Below, in pieces: positions 55,452 to 63,931 of a stretch of DNA of 64,000 bases. The stretch comes from Stieleria mannarensis (GTDB taxonomy: Bacteria > Planctomycetota > Planctomycetia > Pirellulales > Pirellulaceae). Within the stretch, counting starts at the first letter, position 1. The number at the start of each line of letters is the position of its first letter. The notes below the pieces were generated by a model. The model saw only the letters and a list, made by a program, of their open reading frames with translations, was not told the origin of the DNA and ran no database searches. The stretch is taken from the NCBI RefSeq assembly GCF_014154935.1, contig NZ_JACEHH010000003.1, forward strand, positions 62,001-126,000. Direction: 5' to 3'. The position numbers and the translations under genes were made by a program.

Positions 55452-56864
55452 ATGTTCATTCAAGAATCAATTTTGACCGACGGCATCGCACAACTTTCCT
55501 ATCTGCTTGGTGACACGGACTCCGGCCGCGCCGCCGTAATCGATCCGCGAACGGATGTCGAGATTTATGAACAGCTGGCGCGGAAGCACGGGCTGTCGAT
55601 CACCCACATCTTCGAAACGCACATTCACGCCGACTTTGTCTCGGGAAGCCGATCACTCGCCGAGCGGGTCGGCAGGGCAGAGATTTTTTTGAGCGGCGAT
55701 GGTGCCAAATACGAATTTGACGGGCAGAAAGTTACTGACGGCGACGCGTTTGATTTCGGCTCGTTTCGCTTAACGGCGCGTCATACGCCGGGGCACACTC
55801 CCGAGCACATGACGTTCGAAATTTGTGAGAGCGATCGCCCTGATACGCCGTGGGCGGTGTTTACCGGAGACTCATTGTTCGTCGGATCCGCCGGGCGACC
55901 GGACTTGCTCGGCGAAGGCCAAACCGCGGAGTTGGCCGAGGCTTTGTACCACACGCTGTATGACTATTTCCTGAAACTGGATGACTTTGTGACAGTCTTC
56001 CCAGGCCACGGCGCCGGTTCGGCCTGTGGGGCCGCAATCGGTGATCGGCTGCAAAGCACGATCGGGTATGAACGGCGGACAAATCCGTTCCTCCGATATC
56101 CCGATCTGGAATCGTTCTGTCGTTTTGTGGTCGATGAGGCGCCGCCAGTTCCCTGGCATTACCCGCAATTGAAAAAGGTCAATGCGGCCGGTCCGGAGAT
56201 CATGGATCGCTTGCCAACCCTGGCGGCGCTGCCGCCAGAGGAGTTCCGACGTGTGGCGCGCGAACCTGGGGTTCATGTGCTGGACACGCGGTCGATCCTG
56301 GCTTTCGGGGGCGGTCACGTGCCCGGCGCGATCAATATCGCGGGGCGGTCGGAGTTGTCGGCGTGGGCCGGTCAAATGTTCGATCTCGATCAACGTTTGT
56401 TGCTGGTCGTCGACAGTGAAGAGGACCTGGATCGGATCCAGCGGTTGCTGGTCCGGACCGGTCACTGCGTCTTTGCCGGCTATCTGAGCGGCGGGATGAA
56501 GGCCTGGGAAACCGCCGGGCTGCCGTTGGAGACGTTGCAGCAGATTCCCGTCCAGCGATTGCGCGAGTTGCAGGTCACCGATCAGGGGCTGACCATCTTG
56601 GATGTCCGCGGGCCAGACGAGTGGAAAGCCGGACACATTCCCGGCGCGAAACACTACTTTGTCGCCGACATGCGCGAGCGTATCAATGGTCTGGACAAAG
56701 AGGCGCGTTACGCGACCTACTGTGCCAGCGGGTACCGCGCCAGCATCGCAGCGAGTTTGATGAAGGCGCGCGGTTTCAGCGATGTCAGCAATGTTCCGGG
56801 AAGTTGGAGTGCGTGGTCGGCCGCCGGCTTCGCGAGTGAAAAACCGGAGGAGGCGACCGCATGA
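55452..56864 (+). CDS. CstB-like persulfide dioxygenase with pseudo-rhodanese and rhodanese domains
   Basis: A 470-residue enzyme for sulfane sulfur oxidation. The metallo-beta-lactamase domain (1-250) has the ETHE1-type iron ligands: THIHAD (His57, His59, Asp61), HTPGH (His111, His115) and later FTGDSLFVGSAGRPD. A rhodanese-like domain at about 260-355 has Asp-Ser in place of the catalytic Cys (LLLVVDSEED) and is probably inactive. The last rhodanese domain has Cys424 in YCASGYR. The order MBL-RHD'-RHD equals CstB of staphylococci. TAGGAG lies nine bases before the ATG. It is translationally coupled to the YeeE-like gene. Confidence 0.9.
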   Translation: MFIQESILTDGIAQLSYLLGDTDSGRAAVIDPRTDVEIYEQLARKHGLSITHIFETHIHADFVSGSRSLAERVGRAEIFLSGDGAKYEFDGQKVTDGDAFDFGSFRLTARHTPGHTPEHMTFEICESDRPDTPWAVFTGDSLFVGSAGRPDLLGEGQTAELAEALYHTLYDYFLKLDDFVTVFPGHGAGSACGAAIGDRLQSTIGYERRTNPFLRYPDLESFCRFVVDEAPPVPWHYPQLKKVNAAGPEIMDRLPTLAALPPEEFRRVAREPGVHVLDTRSILAFGGGHVPGAINIAGRSELSAWAGQMFDLDQRLLLVVDSEEDLDRIQRLLVRTGHCVFAGYLSGGMKAWETAGLPLETLQQIPVQRLRELQVTDQGLTILDVRGPDEWKAGHIPGAKHYFVADMRERINGLDKEARYATYCASGYRASIAASLMKARGFSDVSNVPGSWSAWSAAGFASEKPEEATA

Positions 56865-57418
56865 TGATTCAAACGATGGGATTGACCTTTCTGGCTAACG
56901 TCGATCTGTTGGACTATTCCGGTCCGGCTTGGTCGCCCTATTTGGTCGGCGCGCTGATCGGGGGCCTTTCGATGTTGACGTTCTATTTTTCCAACAAACC
57001 GCTGGGGGCCTCGACCGCCTACGCGCGCGTCGCCGGAATGCTAGGCAATTTGACCGCGCCGCAACACACCTCGCGGCTGAAATATTTTCGAGACAATCCG
57101 CCGAAAGTCGGCTGGGAGCTGATGCTGGTCCTGGGCGTCATGTTCGGCGCCTTTATTGCTGCCTGGAGCGGCGGTGAATTGACCGGGCGGCTCTTGCCGC
57201 TGATGTGGCAAGAACGATTTGGCGCCGATAGCGGGTTGTTGCGTGTCGTCGTTGCGTTTTTGGGCGGCGGTCTGATGGCGCTGGGGGCGCGGATGGCCGG
57301 AGGCTGCACGAGTGGCCACGGAATCAGCGGCACGCTGCAGTTGGCCGTCGGTTCGTGGATTGCAGCAATCTGCTTTTTCATAGGCGGCATTGTCACCGCG
57401 ATGCTGATGTTCGCCTGA
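56861..57418 (+). CDS. YeeE/YedE half-transporter (first subunit)
   Basis: A 185-residue inner-membrane protein with four or five TM helices. The C-terminal motif GARMAGGCTSGHGISGT contains the conserved Cys of YeeE/YedE (TsuA) proteins, which carry thiosulfate or other sulfane-sulfur compounds. It equals the N-terminal half of full-length YeeE. Its ATG overlaps the CstB-like stop (ATGA), so it works with that enzyme. It is followed after 31 bases by the second half. Confidence 0.88.
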   Translation: MMIQTMGLTFLANVDLLDYSGPAWSPYLVGALIGGLSMLTFYFSNKPLGASTAYARVAGMLGNLTAPQHTSRLKYFRDNPPKVGWELMLVLGVMFGAFIAAWSGGELTGRLLPLMWQERFGADSGLLRVVVAFLGGGLMALGARMAGGCTSGHGISGTLQLAVGSWIAAICFFIGGIVTAMLMFA

Positions 57419-57449
57419 TCGGCAGCTTACGACCCATTGGAGATTCATT

Positions 57450-58079
57450 ATGTCGACGATCACTGATAAGTCGCAGGACACTACGACGCCCCAATCGGAA
57501 ACGCATCACGAGGCCCAGGACGAGAACCCGGTTTCCGTTTCCGGAACGACGAAGTCACTGGCGCTGGGGCTGTTGTTCGGAATCATTTTCGGCTTCTTGC
57601 TACAGAAGGGTGGCGTCGCGAAATACCACGTGTTGATCGGCCAGTTGCTGTTGGAGGATTTCACGGTCGTCAAGGTGATGCTGTCCGCTGTCGTTGTCGG
57701 AATGCTGGGTATCTATTCGCTTTACCGCGCAAACCTGGTTGAATTCCACATCAAACCGACGCGGCTGGTTTCGAATGTGATCGGTGGGTTGTTATTCGGT
57801 TGTGGTTTTGCTTTGTCCGCGTACTGTCCCGGTACGGGTGCCGCCGCCGTCGGGCAGGGGAATTTCGACGCAATTGCGATGATGGCCGGAATGGTCGCCG
57901 GTTCCTATGTGTTTGCCGAAGCATCCGGCTGGATCAGTCGTCACCTGGATCCGATCGGAGACAAGGGAAAGTTGACTTTGATGGACCTGTTGCCGCTCGG
58001 TCGGACTGCGATCACATTCGGGACGGCGGCGTTGTTGGTGGTCGTGCTGATTGTGTTGGAGCTTACGACGACTCGGTAG
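57450..58079 (+). CDS. YeeE/YedE half-transporter (second subunit)
   Basis: A 209-residue inner-membrane protein with about five TM helices after a hydrophilic N-terminus of 30 residues. GLLFGCGFALSAYCPGTGAAA carries the conserved Cys residues of the second YeeE repeat. With the previous gene it should form one channel for a thiosulfate-like substrate. Such split pairs are common beside persulfide dioxygenase genes. Confidence 0.88.
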   Translation: MSTITDKSQDTTTPQSETHHEAQDENPVSVSGTTKSLALGLLFGIIFGFLLQKGGVAKYHVLIGQLLLEDFTVVKVMLSAVVVGMLGIYSLYRANLVEFHIKPTRLVSNVIGGLLFGCGFALSAYCPGTGAAAVGQGNFDAIAMMAGMVAGSYVFAEASGWISRHLDPIGDKGKLTLMDLLPLGRTAITFGTAALLVVVLIVLELTTTR

Positions 58080-58276
58080 TTTCACGGGCGTCACCGTGGC
58101 GACTTGTTTCCGCTAGCACGGACGTAACGCCATCATCGCCGATCGGTAGTGAAAAAGGGGCGAGCGCCGAGGCGATCTCGTACCTTCTGGCGGATAGGAA
58201 CTGCAAACAATCATTCACGTCGCATCGCGTTTGTTTTTCGCAGATCAATAGGTCGAAAACAGAAGAGAGAATGACC

Positions 58277-58843
58277 ATGTCAGATTTCACCGTTCACACG
58301 ATCGAATCCGCCGGCGCAAGCAAGCCGATGTTGGAAAAGAGCCAAAAAACGTATGGGTTTGTGCCCAATTTGCATGCTGTCATGGCGGAATCGCCGGCGT
58401 TGTTGGAGGCCTACCGCTCGGTCGCGGACATCTTCGATACCAAGACCGACTTATCACCGACGGAACGTCAGATCATTGCGATGACCAACAATCGGCTGAA
58501 CGGTTGCACCTATTGCATGGCGGCGCACACGTCGATCATGCAGGGGTTGAAAGTCCCGCAAGACGTGATCGAATCGCTTCGAGACGGGACACCGATCGCC
58601 GACCCGAAATTGGAAGCGTTGCGAGTCTTTGCCGAACAGGTCAATCAGAAACGCGGTTGGGTGGACGACAGCGACATCGACGCCTTGCTGGCCGCCGGAT
58701 ACACCCAGCAAACGGTGCTGGACGTGATCGTGGGAACCGCGTACAAGGTGCTGTCCAACTACACCAATCACATTGCCGATACCCCGCTGGACAAACCGTT
58801 CGCAAAGAACCAGTGGAGTGCAGAGGCTCATCCGGCAAGTTAA
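58277..58843 (+). CDS. AhpD-like carboxymuconolactone-decarboxylase family protein
   Basis: A 188-residue all-helical protein with the redox-active Cys77-x2-Cys80 and His84 (GCTYCMAAHTSI) of the AhpD family. These catalyse thiol-disulfide exchange or peroxide reduction. AGAAGAGAG suits ATG 58277; ATG 58271 also fits. It follows the sulfur operon on the same strand by about 200 bases and may protect against oxidants or persulfides, which is inference. Confidence 0.85.
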   Translation: MSDFTVHTIESAGASKPMLEKSQKTYGFVPNLHAVMAESPALLEAYRSVADIFDTKTDLSPTERQIIAMTNNRLNGCTYCMAAHTSIMQGLKVPQDVIESLRDGTPIADPKLEALRVFAEQVNQKRGWVDDSDIDALLAAGYTQQTVLDVIVGTAYKVLSNYTNHIADTPLDKPFAKNQWSAEAHPAS

Positions 58844-58862
58844 CCCTGAGATTCCCCCCGCG

Positions 58863-59125
58863 ATGCTGCCCGAATTGATTGTCTTTGACCTCGACTTCAC
58901 GCTTTGGGATAACTGAAACACTTCGCCGCACTCCACCAGACGACCGGGATCGGATTTGAATCAATGCTATTCTTTGATGATGAAATGCGGAACATCCGCG
59001 AAGTCTCTGAGCTTGGCGTGACCTGCATCATCGTCGAAGACGGATTGACGCTCGAAGTATTTGATCACGGGCTTAGGCAATTTGCGGCAAAAGAATCCCC
59101 GGGTCGGGGAAACGCCACAGGGTAG
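58863..59125 (+). pseudogene. Remnant of an MDP-1 type HAD phosphatase gene (internal deletion and frameshift)
   Basis: The first 17 codons (MLPELIVFDLDFTLWDN, then TGA at 58914) are the start of a magnesium-dependent phosphatase-1, with the HAD motif DLDFT. In another frame, from 58913, LKHFAALHQTTGIGFES, then MLFFDDEMRNI and GVTCIIVEDGLTLE form its C-terminal part and end at TAG 59123-59125. About 70-90 residues in between are missing. The two parts meet at the same place in different frames, so a deletion of length not divisible by three is the likely cause. The product is not functional. Confidence 0.82.
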
Positions 59126-59129
59126 TGCA

Positions 59130-60146
59130 ATGGAAGTCTATCTCTCAAAAAGTACCTACAACACCTCGGGTGGAAGCTGTTTGTACGGATATGCGGGAGA
59201 CTTATTGACTTCACATCTCGGCGATTATGGAACCGCGATCAAAGAAATCGAAGTGGTGGCTTGTCTTCGCAGCAAGACCCGGAAGTTTCGTCCGACGCTC
59301 GAAGCCTTGTTTGACCAATTCCACGCGTACCTCGACTCGTTGCCGCGAATCACGTTTCAACGCAAAAACAAGCGTGTGAAGATCGAGTTCCGGAGCGAAC
59401 ACTTCACCGCCGACGATGAAGGATCGCGAAACGCATCGCCCGAGCAACAGATGACGGCGGCGTACGAGGTTTCCCAGGCATTGCCGATGCTTCGAAAGCG
59501 GATCAAACCCTCCGACGATTTTGACGTGGAGCGGTTTCTCGAAGACGCGTCAAAGATATTGGCGACGAAGATCGAAAATCCAGGCCAAGCCGAAAGGACT
59601 CGACAGGCGGCAGGCGAAAAGCGAATTGCGATTCGCGACGCCAAGTCGCCATGGGAACGACTGGAAATCGTGTGGGGGCAGTTCCACCCCAATGCGCGCA
59701 ATATCCTGCACGAACCGTTCTATTGGGAATCCGCCGACGATCTTGCTCCCAACGGCAATGACACGGGAGCTGATTTGTTGGAAGATTTTCGTCGCTGGAA
59801 CAAGAAGCATCCCCGGACTTCACCCCTCAAATTTCTTGACGGTTTGATGAAAGCTTGGGAGATCGATCCGATCGATTGGGACATCACCGACCATGCGGCC
59901 GTCATTCAACTGGACGCAGACCAGCCGATCCCGCTGAAAGTGTGCAACGAAGCGGCAATTGCGTTGGCGTTTGCGGTCATCAAGGTGCGCGCGGCTTGCC
60001 CGCGCGATGTCGCAGAACGGGGATTGGCGGCGATCACTCGAACAGGGTTTCTGGTGAATCGCAGTCGACTTGATCAAGCAGTAAAAGATCGATGGAAAAC
60101 GTCGCTCGCCAAACAGCGGAGCAAACTCGCATCCTTCACTCCCTAA
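59130..60146 (+). CDS. Protein of unknown function, 338 residues
   Basis: No signal peptide, TM helix or recognised domain. The N-terminus (MEVYLSKSTYNTSGGSCLYGYAG) and a KIEFRSEHF strand suggest an alpha/beta domain over the first 110 residues. The C-terminal part is helical and charged, with SPWERLEIVWGQF and the Arg-rich tail ending SKLASFTP. ATG 59130 begins four bases after the phosphatase remnant. Codon use matches the rest of the window. It may be a former neighbour of the phosphatase or an arrival that caused its loss. Confidence 0.6.
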   Translation: MEVYLSKSTYNTSGGSCLYGYAGDLLTSHLGDYGTAIKEIEVVACLRSKTRKFRPTLEALFDQFHAYLDSLPRITFQRKNKRVKIEFRSEHFTADDEGSRNASPEQQMTAAYEVSQALPMLRKRIKPSDDFDVERFLEDASKILATKIENPGQAERTRQAAGEKRIAIRDAKSPWERLEIVWGQFHPNARNILHEPFYWESADDLAPNGNDTGADLLEDFRRWNKKHPRTSPLKFLDGLMKAWEIDPIDWDITDHAAVIQLDADQPIPLKVCNEAAIALAFAVIKVRAACPRDVAERGLAAITRTGFLVNRSRLDQAVKDRWKTSLAKQRSKLASFTP

Positions 60147-60201
60147 ACCCGGCAAGTGTCGTGTGAGGTAGCGGAATTCGCCAAGAATTTCGGCTTTTCC
60201 C

Positions 60202-60408
60202 TGCTGCGAGCCGAAAGCCTTGGCGGCTTCCGCTACGGGTTTCGGGACAAACCCTAGTGCTGCGAGTCGAAAGCCTTGGCGGCTTCCGCTACGGGTTTCG
60301 GGACAAACCCTAGTGCTGCGAGTCGAAAGCCTTGGCGGCTTCCGCTACGGGTTGCTGCGAGTCGAAAGCCTTGGCGGCTTCCGCTACGGGTTGCGGGACA
60401 TACCCTAG
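60202..60408. repeat. Four tandem copies of a 56-bp repeat, one truncated
   Basis: Copies begin at 60202, 60258, 60314 and 60353, each starting TGCTGCGAGTCGAAAGCCTT (the first has one change). Copy three is cut to 39 bases. Each has a small hairpin, AAGCC-TTGGC-GGCTT. The last copy ends with CCTAG and covers the stop codon of the minus-strand lipoprotein gene. There are no spacers between copies. Confidence 0.9.
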
Positions 60409-60824
60409 TGTTCCGGCTGACTTTCGATCACCAGTTCGATTGGGGCTTGCTGATTCTCCGCGATCTCGACCTTTAAGTCACTGGTGTAGTAGTCCGCATA
60501 GCGACGGGGCACGGTTTGGCCATGGCGGTGGGCTTCTTTTGCCAAGTCTTCGGTCATGACGATTTGCACCACCACCACGTCATACGATCCCGGCGGCAGC
60601 CCGATTTCGCCCTGTGGGTCAGTTGGCGCGAAGCTGCCGGTCGGCCCGATGCGACTGGCGAATCGTTCTTCGTCACTTCGTCGTCGAAATTCGATACTGC
60701 CGGCGGTGACCGGAGTCCCATCGTCGAATCGAATGACCCCGGAGGTCGGTCCGATCGGGCTTCCGCATCCGGCAAACGCGACAACCAGCGTTGCCCACGC
60801 GATGGTTTGCAAGATTCGTGTCAC
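60405..60824 (-). CDS. Lipoprotein with transthyretin/carboxypeptidase-regulatory-like fold
   Basis: A 139-residue lipoprotein (lipobox FAGC, Cys20) with the beta-sandwich pattern seen in small planctomycete lipoproteins: GVIRFDDGTPVTAGSIEFR, then GEIGLPPGSYDVVVVQI. It overlaps the stop of the DUF1559 gene by four bases at its start, a pairing that is common in planctomycetes. Its stop codon lies inside the last 56-bp repeat. Function unknown; likely in the periplasm. Confidence 0.78.
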   Translation of the reverse strand: MTRILQTIAWATLVVAFAGCGSPIGPTSGVIRFDDGTPVTAGSIEFRRRSDEERFASRIGPTGSFAPTDPQGEIGLPPGSYDVVVVQIVMTEDLAKEAHRHGQTVPRRYADYYTSDLKVEIAENQQAPIELVIESQPEH

Positions 60825-61840
60825 GGGACCAATTCAACCACACGCGCGTCGCGTCGATTGGCCAGCGATCCGAGCAGCTTGGTGTCCAGCTCCGGGTTGA
60901 CGAATCGAACACTGCCGTCGACGAACGCAAAATGGACTCCGCCGGGATGCCAGCTGCCGAAGGAAAACATATCCGCCATCACGTCGTGTGGGCCATTGGC
61001 CAGTCGCAGGCCTGGCCCGGCAAGACGGCACGACGCGGGCAGGTGGTCGCCGTCGTAGGCCGGCGAGTCGATCGGGAACTGCCCCAAGCCGGCTGCGGGA
61101 ATGAATTTCTCGCCGAACAGGAACGTGTTCGAAGTGCCGTCGCGAACCGAGGCCATCCGGATCCGATCCATCGGGCTGATTGCTTTGGCGTCCTTGCAAT
61201 TGGGTCGCACACTGATGATGACTCCGGTCCCGTTGCCGCCGAAATAGAAATCCGTCGGCTCGCCGACCGCACCTGGGGTGAGGTCACCATGATTGCCCGC
61301 GTAGTCACACAGGGCTCCGGGGACGTCCAGCGAAACGTCGACCGGACGCGGCGGAACGGGGCAGCCGCACGGCAGGCGGCCGCCCCCGCCCATCATCGTG
61401 GTACGCAGACTGCGGGTGCCCAGCGGTTGCGTGCCGCTGCGGCGCGACGGGCAGAGAAAAACGTCGGGGACGACGGTTCGGACGTTTTCGTCGTGTTGGT
61501 GCCAGGGTTTGGAAAAATCCCATTTTTGAGCCAAAGCAACCTGTTCCAAATACGGCATCACCCGTGCCAGCCAAGTCGGCGTCTCAAGTCCACACTGGTC
61601 GGATGGGGCCGCATCGGGCCGCGATTCGTACCTTGCCGGTGGAAAATATCCGAATGCGTCATGGTGCAACTGCGTCGCAAGTGCCAGCTGTTTGACCCGA
61701 TTGGAGCAATCGGTCCGCCGGGCGGCTTCCCTCGCCGCCTGGACCGAAGGCAGCAACAACGACACCAAAATGCCGATGATTCCGATGACCACCAGCAATT
61801 CGATCAGCGTGAACGCACGTCGTGAGCGAGTTGAATTCAT
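60821..61840 (-). CDS. DUF1559 pseudopilin-like protein
   Basis: A 339-residue exported protein. The type IV-like prepilin segment RRAFTLIELLVVIGIIGIL is at about residues 8-26. The planctomycete DUF1559 domain follows, with CSNRVKQLALATQLHHD near residue 45. The H-x9-DG motif HPGGVHFAFVDG is close to the C-terminus. ATG 61840 is preferred over a start 18 bases upstream. Such proteins are among the most numerous paralogues in planctomycetes, and their role is unclear. It is coupled to the downstream lipoprotein. Confidence 0.92.
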   Translation of the reverse strand: MNSTRSRRAFTLIELLVVIGIIGILVSLLLPSVQAAREAARRTDCSNRVKQLALATQLHHDAFGYFPPARYESRPDAAPSDQCGLETPTWLARVMPYLEQVALAQKWDFSKPWHQHDENVRTVVPDVFLCPSRRSGTQPLGTRSLRTTMMGGGGRLPCGCPVPPRPVDVSLDVPGALCDYAGNHGDLTPGAVGEPTDFYFGGNGTGVIISVRPNCKDAKAISPMDRIRMASVRDGTSNTFLFGEKFIPAAGLGQFPIDSPAYDGDHLPASCRLAGPGLRLANGPHDVMADMFSFGSWHPGGVHFAFVDGSVRFVNPELDTKLLGSLANRRDARVVELVP

Positions 61841-61925
61841 TTGTTTGGCCCAGCGCATTGTGATTCGTGAGATCGGGTCCGCCCGCAGGGGGATTGTAAT
61901 TCATGCGGGGCGGAATTGTGCGATC

Positions 61926-63488
61926 TTAGGACGGATCTCGGAAACTTTCGACCCAGCGAGCATTCGTCGCCAACAGACTTCGCACGACCGACCGAACTTC
62001 CTCGATCTCGAAAGGGTCGTGTTCCAGTTCGTGTTCCAGCAATTCTAGTTTTTTGCGGACCAAGTACCCCTGCATGCTCTGGTAGCGACGTACCTCGCCC
62101 CGCCGCAGGAAGGTCCCGACCTCCAGCCGGCGACTCCATTCCTCCCAGACCGGGAGCCAGAACAGGGCGTGATCGACGTCGCCGCTGTTGGCCGCGGTGA
62201 GACATTCGGCGCGCGCAAGAGCGATTTCGTCCAGGCATTCATCCGGCGACGGATAGTAGGCATAGCAGGCGACGACGCTGAGCGCCACCAGCCCGGCCAA
62301 CATCGTCCCGCCGACCACCCCACGAGGCACGATGACGTCGAATCGCCGCCGCAATGCCGGTTCGCCCTCGATCGGTACCTTTGATGCCAGACTGGCTTCA
62401 TCGATCCCCAACGCTCGAACCACGACGCCGATCAGTACGAGTCCGGCCAGCACCGCCATGGCGATCATGCCCGCAATGTCCGCCTGTTTGTTAACCGTGG
62501 CAACCGACGTGGCCCACGGATCCGCGTGATAGGCCGAGAGCGGGTTGGCATAAATGTCGAAGGCATGAGTGTGGCCGGCCGGTTCAACCCCCGGCGGCAC
62601 CAGCGGCTGATTGATTCCATAGGAAATCCCGATCACGATCAATAACAGTGTCGTCAACCATACGGCCGAGGATTTCCATCCGTAGTGTCGGGCGAACCAG
62701 AACGGCGTCGCCAGATTCAACCCCGTCCCAAGGATCAGCAGCGTGAATGCCGCGCCGGGCGAATTCGCATGCTGAAACATCATGCCCAGCTGGCTCATCG
62801 CCAGCATCGGCGTCGCGTAAATCGGGACCGCCACCGCCAACATCGTCAACGGCGCGAGCGGATCATCGCGTTCGACGCTGTGTTGCATCGATCCGTAGGG
62901 TAGCACCGCCGCCAGCAGGGCCAGTCCGGACAGCGCCAGTAACGTCAGCGCGATCGGTTTTCCGCTGGCATCGCGTGCCATCGAAACGACCGAAGCGGCG
63001 ATGCGGCGCGTCCCGATCAGTTCCGGCTCTTTCGTCGGAACGTTTTCCTCAATCGTGTGCTTCTTTCGTCCCAACGTGTCCCATAGCAATCCCAGTGCGG
63101 TCACGATGAACAGTGAACCGACGGCGAACAGGATGATCACCAGCGGACGACTGAGCGTCAGCCCGTACAGCAACGACAGCGGGTTGAACAGTGGTGCCGA
63201 GAGCGCGAAGGCCGACATCGCACCCGGTTTCACGCCCGACTTTCGCATCTGGATCAGGATCGGAAGTACGCCGATCGAGCAGACCGGAAGCAGCATGCCG
63301 ATCAACCATGATTGGGGTAAGCTGCGGAGCGAGTCGCCGCCGAACAGTCGCCGCGTGCCGTCACGTCCGACGTAGTAACGCAGGATCGCAGCGATCAGCA
63401 GACCGACCAAAAGTGTCGGTGACGCGGCGATCAGCCCTTGGGCCAGTCGTGTCAAACCGCCCAGCAGCATTGTCGTCGGAGAGTTCAT
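61926..63488 (-). CDS. DUF318/ArsP-like permease with long C-terminal domain
   Basis: A 520-residue inner-membrane protein with about ten TM helices in two halves. The family motif is LLPVCSIGVLPI (conserved Cys at a helix end), followed by SAPLFNPLSLLY; both fit the permease family PF03773, which includes organoarsenical and metal exporters. After the last TM helix (about residue 405), some 110 residues form a charged helical domain with HELEHD. ATG 63488 overlaps the stop of the upstream lipoprotein gene (ATGA). Substrate not known. Confidence 0.8.
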   Translation of the reverse strand: MNSPTTMLLGGLTRLAQGLIAASPTLLVGLLIAAILRYYVGRDGTRRLFGGDSLRSLPQSWLIGMLLPVCSIGVLPILIQMRKSGVKPGAMSAFALSAPLFNPLSLLYGLTLSRPLVIILFAVGSLFIVTALGLLWDTLGRKKHTIEENVPTKEPELIGTRRIAASVVSMARDASGKPIALTLLALSGLALLAAVLPYGSMQHSVERDDPLAPLTMLAVAVPIYATPMLAMSQLGMMFQHANSPGAAFTLLILGTGLNLATPFWFARHYGWKSSAVWLTTLLLIVIGISYGINQPLVPPGVEPAGHTHAFDIYANPLSAYHADPWATSVATVNKQADIAGMIAMAVLAGLVLIGVVVRALGIDEASLASKVPIEGEPALRRRFDVIVPRGVVGGTMLAGLVALSVVACYAYYPSPDECLDEIALARAECLTAANSGDVDHALFWLPVWEEWSRRLEVGTFLRRGEVRRYQSMQGYLVRKKLELLEHELEHDPFEIEEVRSVVRSLLATNARWVESFRDPS

Positions 63489-63931
63489 TGGAATGCTCCT
63501 TTGGACGAAGCCACTTGTCGGGCGGATTTCGCCAGTGCCTGATCGATCAGATCACACAACGCGGCTGCTTGTTTGCGGTTGGACGGGGATAATTCGTTGC
63601 CGCTCGCGCGGAGATTGGCGGTCAACGAGGCGGCGGCGTTGTCGATCGGAATCCAGGCCTGTTCTGACAAGTCGGTGTCAGCCGCGATTTCGGGGATCCA
63701 ATTGACGATGTCGACCAGCTGGTCGCGTTGCCGCTGAATCTCGCCGGCGTTCGAACCGGTGTCGTCCAGCCGATGACGAATCTTTGCGACGGCGTCGGCT
63801 AGACCAGCGGGCCAGTGCGGGGCGACTTCATGATCGTGTTCGAAGTGTGACGCCTTGGGAGCGTCTTCGCTGGTGCATCCGCCAAAGATCGCGGTCATTG
63901 CCAGCAACAGAACGAGCGTTCGACACATCAT
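63485..63931 (-). CDS. Small lipoprotein coupled to the permease
   Basis: A 148-residue lipoprotein (lipobox IFGGC, Cys19). After it comes a possible metal-binding HFEHDHEVAPHW stretch, and the rest is helical, with IDNAAASLTANLRA and ALCDLIDQALAK. Its ATG overlaps the stop of an upstream gene and its stop overlaps the permease start, so three genes are coupled. A periplasmic metal-binding partner of the permease is possible but not shown. Confidence 0.72.
   Translation of the reverse strand: MMCRTLVLLLAMTAIFGGCTSEDAPKASHFEHDHEVAPHWPAGLADAVAKIRHRLDDTGSNAGEIQRQRDQLVDIVNWIPEIAADTDLSEQAWIPIDNAAASLTANLRASGNELSPSNRKQAAALCDLIDQALAKSARQVASSKGAFQ

Noticed and set aside
60202-60408. Possible CRISPR or coding repeat at the 56-bp tandem units.
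   Set aside because: There are no spacers, and the short frames through the repeat end quickly and lack start signals.
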